Notes: a model not told the origin generated them from the sequence alone. Positions 44,319 to 56,481 are shown, counted from the stretch's first letter. The stretch is DNA of 64,000 nt from Xylaria sp. FL1777 (GCA_022578965.1 MU400553.1:275986-339985); one strand, 5' to 3'. Translations and numbers: made by a program.

Positions 44319-45380
44319 TCACGTTGTCATAACAGTAGTTGGTGGGGCATCGGAGAAATGTACTCGCACGATTGAGTGTTTTCTGGCCATCTCAGCTGCT
44401 CCACCCAGTTGCTCTCTTCGGCGTTGATTTCTCCTCGCCCTCGCCTCGCTTTCCTCTCGCTTCTTATACTCGGCAAGCTGTTGGCGACGCTTTTGGGCAC
44501 GTTGGTAAGCTACGGCGGCAGTAGGCTTGAATCCGATCCCGTTAATACCCGTTCCATCGTCATCCTTGTCATCTGGGTCGTAGACAGTGATCTCGTCTTC
44601 GCGCCAAGTAAGAGCAGCACGAACAGGATCAACAATGACAGGTTCTTCCTCTTCGTCTCGTTTCGCCGGCTGCGACTGGGCGTTACTCTGCCGCTTTGAC
44701 GACGGCGGAGGTGTCCCGGTTCGCTTGCGGCTGCGGGATCTTGAGTCGGCCAGACGGTTGATCGACGGATAGGATTTCTGCAAAGTGCTGAAATTGCCGA
44801 CTTCGCGTGCGCTGGTGATCTGCGGGTCTACAGATACCGACAACGGGCGATAGTTCATTGGATCATCGGCAGGAAGAATGTTGACAGCGGATTCGGGATT
44901 CAACGCGCCGAGTTCGAGGGTCTTGGGGCGTTTACGGGCAATGGCGGCATCTTCGTCGTCGGGATCTAGCTGCATGCCTGCGTGGGCGGCGGCGGTGCCA
45001 GCATCGAAGTTGAATCGAGTCAGGTCGCGTGCTGCTGGGATGACCTCACGCCCACTGCCGCCAGGGGTCCCAGCAGCTACAGTCGCCCCGCCCCCGCTTT
45101 CGGACTCCTCGCCGCCGCCGGTGGTGCCCTCGAGACCCTCACCACTCTCCTCGATCGCTAAGTCTCTGAATTTCTGGGCAACCCTGGATCGTGGACTGCT
45201 GTTTCCGTCTTCGGCGGAGTCTTCTGTGCGGACAGGGGGTTGACGATTCGGTGGCTGGAAAGAGAAGATGGTCTTCGCAATATGGCCGGGGGTAGGTGAG
45301 GCGGAGAGGCGCATTTCGGCCATCAGATCGTCCCGCTTCCGCTTCGGTGTCGCGGTGAGTGGCGCGGTTGTATCTGCCAT
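44319..45380 (-). CDS. Hypothetical disordered nuclear-type protein
   Basis: A 353-aa intronless protein starting MADTTAPLTATPKRKRDDL. The frame extends two codons further upstream only to a GTG, so the ATG at 45380 was chosen. It is largely disordered: a Lys/Arg cluster near the start that could be a nuclear signal, a Gly/Ser/Glu-rich stretch at about 80-115, and an RSRSRKR segment near 220. The C-terminal about 100 residues look most constrained (DPVRAALTWREDEITVYDPD, then GINGIGFKPTAAVAYQRAQK and a long basic helix). I recognise no named family. Its composition suggests a conserved fungal nuclear or nucleolar protein. Confidence 0.7.
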   Translation of the reverse strand: MADTTAPLTATPKRKRDDLMAEMRLSASPTPGHIAKTIFSFQPPNRQPPVRTEDSAEDGNSSPRSRVAQKFRDLAIEESGEGLEGTTGGGEESESGGGATVAAGTPGGSGREVIPAARDLTRFNFDAGTAAAHAGMQLDPDDEDAAIARKRPKTLELGALNPESAVNILPADDPMNYRPLSVSVDPQITSAREVGNFSTLQKSYPSINRLADSRSRSRKRTGTPPPSSKRQSNAQSQPAKRDEEEEPVIVDPVRAALTWREDEITVYDPDDKDDDGTGINGIGFKPTAAVAYQRAQKRRQQLAEYKKREESEARARRNQRRREQLGGAAEMARKHSIVRVHFSDAPPTTVMTT

Positions 45381-47017
45381 GATCACCGGTGGTTGTTGGA
45401 CTCTTGGTTATGTATGGTGGACAAGGAGAAATACACGGAATGAAGAGGCATGTGTTCAAAACTAGACCAGAATAGCTTGATCCTTTTGGGCTGCCGCTAC
45501 GGCTCCTCAGGAGCGCACGGGAAGCATCAGAGCTCAGAGAGCATTGAAACGTGGCAAAACAGCAGGGGATTCTGGATGTTATGGTGTGGATCGGTCGGGA
45601 GAAGGGGTCTTGTATGCAAGTGACTATATATAAAACGCCTGCTGTGCAGATTGTTGTGCAGATTGTTGTGCGGGTTCGGTGAATCCAATCTGGACTAAAT
45701 TCGTATCACGAGGTTTCGAGCTGCCTCGGGGGGACGGTTGGTAGGTTGGGTAGTACGTAAATTCGGTAGACAAGGTATAGCCGTAGGCAGAGTCTTAGGG
45801 TCCTCTTGTGCGCTTCCAAATAGATCAGGTCAATACAATGTTGATGTTTCCACTCAAGTCTTCTGCCGGCACTTAAATTGATTCGTTACTACCTACCTAT
45901 AATCAAGTAGGCTCTTATGTAGGTAGTATGTACTTGAGTTAAGTATGTGCTAAGTCTAGACCTGACCGCACGGGTAGTCTACATTTTATGTCTACCCCTA
46001 CGTGCATCGTGCGCCCTGGAATGCTTTGGCTATCGTTGAGTTAGGTACCTGCCTAAGAATTTGAGAAGCGTAGTAGAGAACCTTAAGTGAAATAACCACT
46101 ATTGGTTGGTTCTAAAAGAGGTACATGTAGGTACGCAGTATGTCATACATGTTGGCATAATAATAAACAAGCTAACTTAGTAAGTACCTAATATTAAGAG
46201 TCCAACCTAGCTCAGTACCTACTCCTAAATCACCTTGATCTGGCGCGTTTACGTAACTCATTTACAGGCATGCATACCTACACATATTCATCCTTTAATG
46301 CCCTATAAATTAAGGCTAACAACACCTAACTCGTACAAAGACCAATATATCCAGAGAAACAATAGGCTAGGTAGGGTTCAAAAGCATGCATTGAAGGCAC
46401 TCTACCTCGGCAACGTACCATTAGAACCAAAAAGTTGGATGGCTTTAGCAAGGGACTTTTCTAGAACTGTACCTCTCAGCATGCTACCAGTAACGAACCA
46501 AATACTAACGACTTTAATAAAGGTAAATACTCATATATACGATACCTTAGCTGTGTATAGGTATATAATACCAACTATCCCGAATGAATTGGACTAGGTA
46601 CTTGATAAGTTGATGACATAGTCTGTACCCTACAAAGTCAGTTATTGGTTGCTAGGATACCTAGATCGGGCCGTCTTGTTGTCTATTCTACGTCATCATT
46701 GGAGCGGCTGAGAGTCTCTCTCAACAGCTCCCTTTACCCCGCCAACTTACCCCACCATCACCGAACCTCTCGACAACAAAAAACAGACAGCTACTGATAC
46801 CTACCTAGGTGTGCCTACCTGGCACCGCTATAGGTACCTACTGTAGCGTGCTGAGCTTCCCCACATACATATATACCTTAATAAATAGCCTGAATACAAC
46901 CTCTCTCTCCCCATGCCATATCCAGCTGTGTTATGTCCACGAGATCGCCTTAGGTATTAAAAGTGTTCTGCAGCCGCCGCATAGATTAGGTATTTCGAGC
47001 TACCTACGTAGGTAGAG
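45381..47017. other. 1.6-kb divergent intergenic region rich in AGGTA motifs
   Basis: Motif clusters lie at 45885-46240 and 46560-46860, and one directly before the epimerase ATG at 46989-47012 (CTACCTACGTAGGTAG). A duplicated TGTGCAGATTGT lies at about 45645-45670. A 120-codon frame at 46235-46597 has no coding signal. Confidence 0.6.
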
Positions 47018-48119
47018 ATGGCCGACGAGATATCATTCCTGCCCTTGGGGGCCATAATCCAGTCCTTCACAGTCGGCGGCGTCAACATCGTCCAGGGCTT
47101 TCCGACGCAAGAGCTCTACGTATCGCACAACGGGCCCTACTTCGGGGAGACGATCGGCCGCGTGGCGAACCGCATCTCGAACGCGAAGCTCACCTCCGTC
47201 AACGGCGGCAACGCGTACAGTCTCGCCGCAAACAACGGGGTGAACACCCTGCACGGCGGCGTCAAGGGCTGGGGCAAGCGCATATGGGACGGGCCGAAGC
47301 TGATCGGGGTTCGGGGCATCCCGGGGCTCGAGGGGGACTTACAGGGCGGCGAGAGCGTCGAGTTTACGCTGCGCAGCGAGGATGGCGACGAGGGCTTTCC
47401 CGGCGAGGTCTTGGCGAGGGTGATTTACACCACGGGGAAGATCAGCGAAGGAGGGAAAGAAGCCATTGTTCTGGGCATTGAGTACGAAGCCGAGCTGGTC
47501 AGTGGTGCGGAAGAGACCGTCATTAACATGACCAACCACTCGTATGTGTCACGAACCCCATTACCATTGTTTTCCGCGTAGACTGACAATAGTTCCCCCC
47601 CTCCCAACTAGATACTTCAACCTGACCGGCGGTCCCTCGATTGAAGGGACGGTAGTGCAACTCTGCACCCCCTCGTATCTACCAGTCGATGATGGCGGCA
47701 TCCCAACAGGGGGGCCGACTAAATTTGCCAAGGTAGCTACCGACGAGCAATTCACTCTAGGCGCTCAAGAGCCCGATATCGACGACTGCTTCGTGGTCGA
47801 CCCCTCCGCATCGCCCAACTCCGTGCCCATCGATACGCGCAGCCGGCCCCTAGTCGCCCTCGTAAAAGCACATCATCCCGAGTCTAAGATCCACCTCGAG
47901 GTCCACAGCACGGAGCCTGCATTCCAATACTACACCGGCAAGTATATTGCCGTACCCGCCGTCGACGGTGTGCCAGCGCGGGATGCGCGGAGCGGGTTCT
48001 GCGTCGAGCCCAGTCGGTTCGTGAACGCCTGCAACGTAGATGATTGGAAGAACCAGGTGCTGCTGAAGAAGGGAGACAAGTACGGGTGTCGGATCCTATA
48101 CAAGGCGTGGAAGGAGTAA
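47018..48119 (+). CDS. Aldose 1-epimerase (galactose mutarotase)
   Basis: Two exons, 47018-47541 and 47612-48119, give 343 aa. It interconverts alpha and beta anomers of hexoses such as galactose and glucose in the cytosol, feeding the Leloir pathway. Motifs are GRVANRISNAKLTSVNGG and NTLHGGVKGWGKRIWD (substrate His79), TNHSYFNLTG spanning the intron (His174, the general acid in the family), DIDDCFVVD and FCVEPSRFVNACN, whose Glu is the catalytic base. The length matches fungal and bacterial GalM. Unlike yeast Gal10 it is not fused to UDP-glucose 4-epimerase. It is tail to tail with the DNA ligase gene, with only about 90 bp between stops. Confidence 0.93.
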
Positions 48120-48209
48120 ATTCAGGGGGCAATCATACCATCATATACATATCAACTTTCTATGGGTAATATTGTACTAAAACCAGAATTGACACCGCGC
48201 ACGCGGCAC

Positions 48210-51098
48210 CTAAGCCTCATCATCTTCGTTATCATCCCCGTCGTCTCTGACAGGAGGCGGAGGCGCCTTCGCCTCCTGCTTACGGAATAACCCAGCCAAG
48301 AACTCGCTCGTGCTCGCCTCCTCTATGCCCTTATCCTCCCGCTTGCGTAGAAACCTCGGGAACCGCAGACTCAAGCCGCGATCCTGGCTCACGAGCCCAA
48401 TGGCAGCCGTGTACGTCGGCGACAGCGTGATGTCGGCAAACGCCACCTCCCAGACCTCCTGCGGCTCAAACCATACGTCCGGGAACCCCGCATACTCGAC
48501 GAAGCCCGGTTTCGTCTTCCGGACATTCTCGTACCGCCGTGTAGTACTCCCATCTTGGTTTCCGTCCTTGTCATCTCCTTTGCTCGGGCTTGCGCTGTCA
48601 TTAGCGGCATCTACCTCCTCAGCTCGCCCTTCCTCGGCATCGCCGGACCCGTCGTCGTAGAACCGTCGGTTTGCCTTGTAGAACGTGTCCGTGAAGCCAG
48701 ACATGCATTTACACACCGCCTCTAGCGTGCCTGTCTCTTCGTTACGCACGGCGAGTAAGATGGGTGACCACCATTTCGCCTTACGGCCCTGCCCGTGCCA
48801 AGCCGCAACGGGCACGAGATCGAGCGTGTCGAACGAGGAGCTGTAGTCTTTCTTGACTTTCAGCCAGGAATCGAGGCGTTTGTCTGGTTCATACGTCGCG
48901 AGGAGGGGTTTGCGGCGGGTTGGTTTTGTGGCTGGGATTACTTGTTTCTCTTTTATATCCCCTGGGGATGCTTTAGATTTTCCTTTCCCAGTTTTAGCGC
49001 CGGTCGTAGTGCTTTCTTCTAGCTGTTGACCAGTCGAGTCCTGATCCTCGGCTGTATCGGTGGAGATAGGAAGAGGTATATTCGGTAGGTTATCGAGAAT
49101 CTTGACCATGATACCCTCGCACTTGAGATCTAGAGCCTGCTTAAAGAAGTCCAGCACGGCCTCGGAGTCCTGCGACGTTGCATCCAGATTGCGCACCCAC
49201 GTGAACCTATTCGGAACTTCAACAAACAGGGATCGTAATAAACTTCTGCGCTCGCGAAAAGGGCGATCAAGCAACGGCTGCCCATTCAGGTACATCAGGT
49301 CGAAAGCAAATAGGCAGACTTCGATGGTAATACTCCCAATTGCTACATCCTTCCGCGCACGGTTCGTCAGCGTCTGGAAATTCTTCAGCTCGCCAGTCGT
49401 TTGGTCCACCGCGACGACCTCGCCCTCCATGATAAAGCTCCCGACCCCCTCGCCGCGGATCTGCGGCACGAGCGCCACGAGGTCGGGATACTTATCCGTC
49501 ATGACTTCGAGATGGCGCGAGAAAATAGACACTTTCCCGCGTTCGTCGCAATGCACCTGCGCGCGCTGGCCGTCATACTTGAACTCACAAGCGAAATCTC
49601 GGCCTTGTAATTTTGTCAGCATCTCTGATAAATCGCGTGTGATACTACCAAGCATCGGACGTAGCGGAACATGGAGCTCCAGCCCGCAGCGTACGAGCAA
49701 TTCAGGGCAGACGCCGACCTCGAGCATGGTGGGTATCAAGTCATTATAGTTAGGGCGACGTGCAAAACACGCCTTGACAGTCTCTTCTGCGCGCGCCCAG
49801 ACCTCTGCCAGCTCCTCCTTTTTGAGACGGCGGAGCTCCTCAACGGAGCGCAGGGGATATTCATACAGGTCGTGGTCCTGGCCTCGGGACGCAGTGGGCG
49901 GTCGCGAGAGCAGGAAGGCCCGCGACAGCGCTATCAACAGCGTTGTCTTCACGGCTCCGATCCGCAAATGCTGGCAAAGCGTGCGCACCACATATCTGCT
50001 CTCTTCGCCGCCTCGCGCGTCCTGTAGTAAGCGGTCCACAAGCCGTTGCTTTACCTCCGCACTACCCTGCCCTTGCGCGCTGGCGATCTTGACGAGAGAA
50101 CTATATACGCCCTTTATGGTGAGGGGTTTGGGAGCACGCAGCGTGAAGCTCTGTTTCTTCTTCGCTTCAAAAGCTACGTCCCCTGCATCTCCGTACTTGT
50201 CGTAGATAGCCTTGAGCGAGCGGTTGTCGAGGCCACATACTTGCCGTAAGGCTTTAGAGATTGCTGAACCGCCTAGTCCTAGCTCTAGAGATATATAAGG
50301 AGGCGAGATAGCGTTAGTAGATAGCCAGACCTATTTTCTTGTCAGGAATCTCGAGTCGGTGGCGTGGGTTGAGCGATGTAGTAGCAGCAGAGAGCGGAGC
50401 GATTACGAGCTGGGATTTCCGTGGCATTCAGGACTTACAGCAGGAAGTAGGCTTTCCGGGTCTTCTACGATGAGTATACGTAGAAAGTTCACTAATGTAT
50501 CAACAATCTTGATCCGGCTTGAAGTCCCGCTCACAAGCACGAAACAGCGTGTCAATAGTGCGTATGAGGCATTACCACCATCCTTAGCCCAATGGTCTCG
50601 CAGCTCCGAGACATACTTGTCCGGGTCAAAGGTAAGCGGATTTTCGTCGAAGGGTATGGATTCCGAGACCGTGTCTACAGATGCTGCAACGGACTGGAGG
50701 GAGAGCGTGCCTTTCCCTTTTCCTTTGCCAGAGGGTGCAGCTATGGTCGGCTTGGGTGGCTCGGAAGGTGTACCGTCAATGTCAGTCTCGTCTTTATCAG
50801 CTTGTGTATTCCGTGACAGCATTGGCAAATCCCCAAATTCCTTGCCATCCGGAGCCGTGGCCTCCCGCGCCGCTGCTGGCACACCGGCTTCCTCTCGGTC
50901 CCACTCAGCCTGGAGCTTTCGAGCCAGCTCTTCGTCGGTCAAACACGTCACATCCTCAACTGGCTCATTTTCATTCTTAAGGGAGGAACTAGACCCATAT
51001 TGATCCCTCTGCTTGGCGAAGAAGTACTCGAGGCCCCGTGATGGTAGGCTGGTTTTCGAATCACCATTCAGCTTCCTCTTCTTCGCGGGGCTTGGCAT
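48210..51098 (-). CDS. CDC9: ATP-dependent DNA ligase I (Cdc9-type)
   Basis: Two exons, 51098-50439 and 50330-48210, give 926 aa. Residues 1-220 are a disordered replication-targeting region. It starts with a KKRKL nuclear signal and holds SRGLEYFF at 20-27, which matches a PCNA-interacting (PIP) box except that the usual first Gln is Ser. The DNA-binding domain runs through exon 2 (VWLSTNAISPPYISLELGLG). The adenylation domain carries the active-site motif CEFKYDGQRAQVH with Lys471, EGEVVAVD, EGIMVK at 625-630 and SWLKVKKDY at 708-716. The OB-fold ends with DVWFEPQEVWEVAFADIT and LSLRFPRFLRKREDKG. A low-complexity insertion (about 633-695) separates EGIMVK and SWLKVKKDY, and a second one lies in the OB-fold. 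Ligase I seals Okazaki fragments and repair nicks. Confidence 0.96.
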
Positions 51099-51664
51099 GG
51101 TTCAGGCCCTCTAGCTTGGCTCTTGAAATACATTGGTATCATATCAGTACCAATGGGAGTGTCAAAATAAGCGGAAGATCTAGATTGTGCATCCGAAAGG
51201 ATGTAGATATCACATTTGACGCATTTTGTGAGATTAAGTCGCGTCTCTTAATCAGACGACTAGGAGGTACCTGCTAGGTAGATTGAAGCCATATGATGTC
51301 AGCGCGTTAAAGGGTAGTTTGATATATGCAATATATAATTAATTTCCCTCAAATATGCAACTATCGAGGTATTTCCTCCAACCTCAGGGAATTTTCTAGT
51401 ACCAGGCAACTTGATTGATTGATTGATTGATTGATTGTCTTTAACTTCGGTACGGGGCTCTAGCCACTTCCCATACCTCCCAAAGGGGGTCAGACGTGGC
51501 AAGCTCTATCTATATAACACCAGCCGTCTTTTTTTTTTTGCAGAGTCCATAATCGTTTCCTCATGGTTCTCTTGTACCAGTGATAATCGTGACGACGATG
51601 CAGCGATGTGATATCGTAACACCACTTCAGTCTCAAGTCATGAACAGCGTCTCTTTCTTACCTA
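51099..51664. other. Intergenic
   Basis: A short region between the ligase start and the 3' end of the 2EXR gene. It holds AGGTACCTGCTAGGTAG at about 51265-51281 and a TTGA microsatellite. No gene was recognised. Confidence 0.6.
51411..51437. repeat. (TTGA)n microsatellite
   Basis: Six or seven tandem TTGA/TGAT tetranucleotides. Confidence 0.9.
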
Positions 51665-52552
51665 CTAATTATTTGAGTCCTTTAAAAGACCCTCACGATG
51701 CAGTCTGCTCCTAAATAGTCTCCAACACATCCTCAAGTTTCGCACCACCTTGAAATCCAATGATTTCAGAGGTTTTCTGGTGAAAGATGCCTGCCAATTG
51801 CGGTGGTTGATGATCCGCAACTCGTCAACACCCATCATATAGGCTTGCTTTTCGATATTTGCCAAGTGGATTATGTAGTGCATTGGTAAATCATCAGTGT
51901 GCAAGAAAGATTCGTCTCTGAGAGCGAGTCGTTTACAGCCACGCAGAGCAGGTATTTGCAGGCATCTCTCAACAAAGCGCCAAGCTAAATACAGTATTAG
52001 CATTGGCCATTCATTCACTCAATCGTAGTTAAGAAAAGCTCCGGTATGATCCAACTTACTGTGGCTTTGTGGTGGTTCCGTAATCTGTTTTGTGCCTACC
52101 CACCACTTATCTCTGTGTAGGACGACATGGAGGTCGGTGTAGTAAAATATGTCATTTTCGAAGGAAAGAAGAGGGCCAAAAGACTCTGGTGGAGAATCGA
52201 TTTCGATGTAGGGACTCAGGCGAACATAAGATGATCTGGCTTCGAAGTAGGCTTCCTTGTTTACGAGGAATAATGGAGGCAATGGCGCACTGTAGGCAGT
52301 GAGCACTGGCAGCCGACGCGGGTGTGGCATTTGTATTCTAAGTTTGACCAATCGATCTTGTCCGTATACAGCGCGTTTCCAGATCATTGCGCGTAACTCT
52401 GGTGGAAGTTTAGGGAACAAATGAAAATTTTGCTCTCTCTTGAATATTTCTTGGAGTTTCTCAGTCGCCGTAGAAGAAAGCTTGACGGTAACAACATAGC
52501 CTTTGCGGGCAAAATACAGAGTGTGCAGGTCGGCGAGATTTGCGTCTGCCAT
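51665..52552 (-). CDS. 2EXR-domain protein
   Basis: Two exons, 52552-52060 and 51984-51665, give 270 aa. The start at MADANLADLH was preferred to an upstream in-frame Met because the intervening 36 residues are not conserved-looking. Residues 43-61 read FHLFPKLPPELRAMIWKRA, the opening of the 2EXR domain, an expanded fungal family with an F-box-like LPPELR motif. Further family landmarks are PLPPLFLVNKEAYFEARSSY and the FENDIFYY segment. Function is unknown for the family. An F-box-like protein-interaction role is often suggested but not established. The intron donor is GTAAGT and the acceptor TTTAG. Confidence 0.8.
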
Positions 52553-54678
52553 GGCCACGCAGAAGAAACAACGGTGTGAAGAGTTAAACAGCAGAGAGTG
52601 ATGCACGAGAGTGAAGGGACAAGGACTAAGTAAAAGCAGAACAACTAGCCTCGAAGGCAACTTTGAATGTTTTAATATTTTAGCATAAATAGGTTAGAGG
52701 GCTCGTGCACAGATAATTACCTGGGTGACTGCAATGGCCTCAAGCACATACCACCTGGAAACAAGTGAAGTAGGTACCGAGGTATTATCCACAAAAGGCG
52801 AATCGTTGACAAGTGCCTAAGTACCTCATGTGGCTACCTACCTAGGTACCTATGAATAACGATTCCTGTACGAGTTTGATATGGAAAAGGCCATGCTTTT
52901 ATTTTATGTCCAGAGCCACTGAATTCTAAAACAAGCTGTAATCTGTAGAATTTGTGGCATAGCCGGCCACATATCAAGAATGTTTAAGTACAAGACATAA
53001 AGAGGTTATATATTGCCATTGTACAATAGGTAGACTTTATTTGTGTTAGAAAAAATTTACTACTATATATTAGTTCGTTGTAGCTTTATATAATTACGTG
53101 TATACTTTAATGATGGCAAGTTAAGAAAGATGTTAAACCATAGGCCAAAATTTTAGGAATGAAAAACATCTTTATTGCTTCAAGCCAACCCCTTGAATAT
53201 ATACATTCACACACACTAATAAGCATACAGGTTGTTGCGAATTATAGTCTAGTTTATCCCACATGGTATCCTAGCAAATGTAGGGCAATACACCACCTCT
53301 GTACGCTCATATGGAATTTGCATGCTTATGTATAAAAATGCTTTCTTTAAGGAGTAGAAATTACGTCTAAGCTATGAACTCATGTTACTTATGTAAGAAG
53401 ATAAAACATATTACTTATTATCAGAGAACTAGCTCCTAATTATAATAGTTAGGGCTGTTATTTAATGTAGCAATAGTTTAGCTTACAATTGTTAAGCAGG
53501 GAAAAAATTCGCTAAACACTACAAAATAGTGACTCTGTACAATAACTAAGAACCCCTTGATGGTCTGTAAATCTTTGCTTAATCTTGTAGCATTAAGGGG
53601 TTATCTCATAGACTTTTAATATAACTTTAGAAAATGGTATTATTTAACAGTTTTCAGAAAGTAGTGCTTTTATAGTAAAGCAAACCCTTGTTAATATAGT
53701 TACTAATAATGCAACCTAGCGTCTTCATAATAGCTTAACCATAAGTCGAGTTGTTTTTTAGGCCTATCTGCGATCTTCAGAAACATGAATACTAGAGGCT
53801 CTTTGCCAAGCAAACCACGGTAGAAGATTGGACCCCGCGTGGTCATCCCTGTTTTGGTCAGGTCGAAGTATCCCGTCCTTTTGTGACCCTCATGTCATCA
53901 GAAGACTGTACGGCTTGTTCTTCCCAAATGAGCTCTAAAGACTCTGAGGAAGCAAGTAGCATAGTACCCTCAATGATGCCAAAGTTAAAGATTGCCAAAG
54001 GGCTGTGGGTACTACTTGACTCATGGACATCAAGCGTCATTAAGTCCATTTTGACTCCATATTGATCATCAAGAAAGCAGGACTGCATTGCATATGAGCC
54101 AACAAGATGATTGAGGTAAATAGGCCGGATGGAGAGGCCCGACGTGCCCTTACATACTGTGTATGTGGGATTAGCTTGGTGAGAATTCCCTTCTCTTGAT
54201 ATGCAAATGGGAATCAAGTTTCAATGAAAAGCTGTGTTTTGATTAACAATGAGGTAAACACAATCACCCTCCCCTGCAATACCATAATATATGTACTTAG
54301 TAGGTACCACATGGCGCTACCCCACATATATATTTACCTGCAGACCTTTACCTAGGTAGTCGTACCTTTGAGGTTCTTGAGGTACCCAGGTAGAGATTTG
54401 GTTGCTCCATTACAGTGTAGGTAGGTACCTACAGTAGGTCCCTAGGTAGCCTAGCCTTAAGGAGTACCTGGGTAACCGTTTCTCTTAAGTAATAAACTAT
54501 GAGACAACTATATCAAGGGACAAAGAAACTTACCCGTCCATCTTTATTTTCGCAGAGCAAGATGACATACAGTCTGAAAAGTCACTTTCAATAGCTGCAT
54601 TTCATTTCACATGGACCTACACCTTAATACGCTTTCACAGCTCGCACCACATATTCTAGCCCAAGTGTGAGAGACACA
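52553..54678. other. 2.1-kb AT-leaning region with an ORF fragment
   Basis: From about 52860 to 53780 the sequence is distinctly AT-rich with no open frame of interest. AGGTA/TACCT clusters flank it at 52770-52855 and 54290-54475. An open frame at 53858-54217 may be a gene remnant (listed separately). Confidence 0.5.
53858..54217 (-). pseudogene. Possible gene fragment, unknown family
   Basis: An open frame of 119 codons that opens with TTG, not ATG; the first ATG is at about residue 44. Residues 60-100 (LDVHESSSTHSPLAIFNFG and a following hydrophobic then acidic stretch) look like real protein sequence, but I cannot name a family. Its position beside an AT-rich block and lack of a start suggest an exon of an unresolved gene or a remnant. 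Confidence 0.25.
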
Positions 54679-56481
54679 ATGAGCGACAAACAAAAGTGAG
54701 ACTGCGACGAGTGATGCTTTCCAAGATTATCTCATAGCTGACAAAAGAGAACTTGTAGATCTGCTGTTGGCGCGGTTAAACGAAAGGCAGACGATGATCT
54801 TGATGAAGTCAAGACAACAACACGTGCTCGGACGCGGAGATCAAGTGAGCTGGACTGCAGACAATGACTGGAGTTTACAATACCTACTGACGTAAATCCT
54901 CTCTCTAGCTGCGCCCCCGGTTGGTATGAAATATGCAAATGGAGCGGTTCGCATCACCCGCACACCTGGCAGGAAACACGCAAAAAACTGCATTAATCTA
55001 CGAGATGTCATACACAAGGATCATCTGGAATCTGCATGTATTTACTCGTTTTTCATTGCCGAGGAGGAGATTTATGAATATCTTCCACTTTCTCACTCCT
55101 CCGGAGGGATCCCTGTTAGTGCATATAGCTCACATCTGTCGAGGCTCAGCTGCTTACTTTAATGCCGGTGCATAGATCTACATCGGCAGAGACCCGAATA
55201 TGGACGTTTCTACAGTTCAGGAGGCGGTAAGCAAGCGCTTGTGAAGTCCTTTTGCTTTGGAAGCTCAGGCTAGACGAGCTACAACCACTGACTTCTGTAT
55301 AGAGCGTTCTAGCTGGCGTCAAGATGCAGGAGAAAGTATCTCGCAAGCAGCTCGACAGTCTCCGTCCGGTCCTTCAGCAACTACACAGCCAGAAATATGG
55401 CCAAAATTTACAGACATTCTACGCATGGGGCCCCGGATCTTGCCACTCTAAGATCCTCTTACTCGTATATCCGAAGTTCCTTAGGCTTGTCATTACGTCC
55501 TGCAACATGATGACCATCGATACAGAGCTAGGAGACAACCACTGGTATATTCATGATGTACCGAAACTATCCTCTCCTTCAACTCGACCACCTACTGGCT
55601 TTGAAGCCGATCTTCTGTCCCATATGCAAGCTCTTGGTACACCAGAAGCCTTTCTCGACTCTATTCGAGGGGTATATGATTATTCGACAGTGAAGGTGCA
55701 CCTCATCACCTCCGTTCCCGGTACCTGTTCGGGTGTGAAAGCTGAGCAACACGGCCTACTCCGCCTGAGACGGATCATTAAGCGTCTGGACTTAAAGCTA
55801 CCCGAGAAACAGAATGCTGAGGAGCTTCAGCTAGAGATATGTACTGCCAGTGTAGGCAATCTTAACGCAAAATGGCTCAATGGATTTTATGACTGCGCCC
55901 TAGGTAAGGATACGCTCAGGACACATGACGGGGCTCGTGAGGTCCCAAAGCTCAAGTTATTTTATCCGACAATTCAAGACGTTAAGAACGCAGATGAGAT
56001 TGCGCAGGATGCTGCGAGCAACATCGGGTGCCACACACGTCCCTGGGACAAGGCGCCGCTAGAAGTAAAGAGTATATTCCATCATTATGAGTCGAAAGAT
56101 CGTGGGAAGCTTTTTCATCAGAAACTCATTGTCGCATACAACCCTCGAGATAGCACACAGCTACCCTACTACGTATATGTCGGATCAGCTAATTTTTCCC
56201 AATCTGCATGGGGTGCGCTCGAGCATGACAAGAGAGGCAATGAGTCAACATCAGACAAGAAGCTCATCAAGCTAACCAATTTCGAATGTGGCGTGCTCAT
56301 TCCAGGTCATCTTGTTAAGAACCTCCTAGAGGATGGGACGGGGAGCTGGCAAAATGGTATCGTACCGCACATCCAGACTGCAACAGCATACGACCATTCG
56401 AGGGACAAAGCTTGGAATGACTATAGATGGACAAAAGACTTCCGCGAGGGCGAAGGAAGTAATAATGGTTGGAGTTTCTGA
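54679..56481 (+). CDS. Tyrosyl-DNA phosphodiesterase-like protein (PLD superfamily)
   Basis: Five exons are inferred: 54679-54695, 54759-54844, 54909-55114, 55176-55226 and 55303-56481, totalling 1539 nt (512 aa) with all phases matching. Exons 1-2 encode a short basic leader (VKRKADDDLDEVK, then TRARTRRS). Exon 3 begins with APPVGMKYANGAVRITRTPG, and IYIGRDPNMDVSTVQEA is exon 4. Two HKN catalytic sets are present: CHSKILLLVY with His168/Lys170 and Asn188, and FHQKLIVAY with His392/Lys394 and Asn417 in VGSANFSQSAWG. Tdp1 hydrolyses the 3'-phosphotyrosyl bond left by trapped topoisomerase I. Overall similarity to canonical Tdp1 looks low outside the motifs, so it may be a fungal paralogue. Reading exon 5 alone from its internal ATG would lose 127 residues. 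Confidence 0.88.

Noticed and set aside
46235..46597. 120-codon plus-strand ORF upstream of the epimerase
   Set aside because: No domain or codon signal; lies in a motif-dense intergenic stretch.
55146..55346. Premature stops before the Tdp1-like ORF
   Set aside because: They fall inside two inferred introns (55115-55175 and 55227-55302); the joined exons are in frame.
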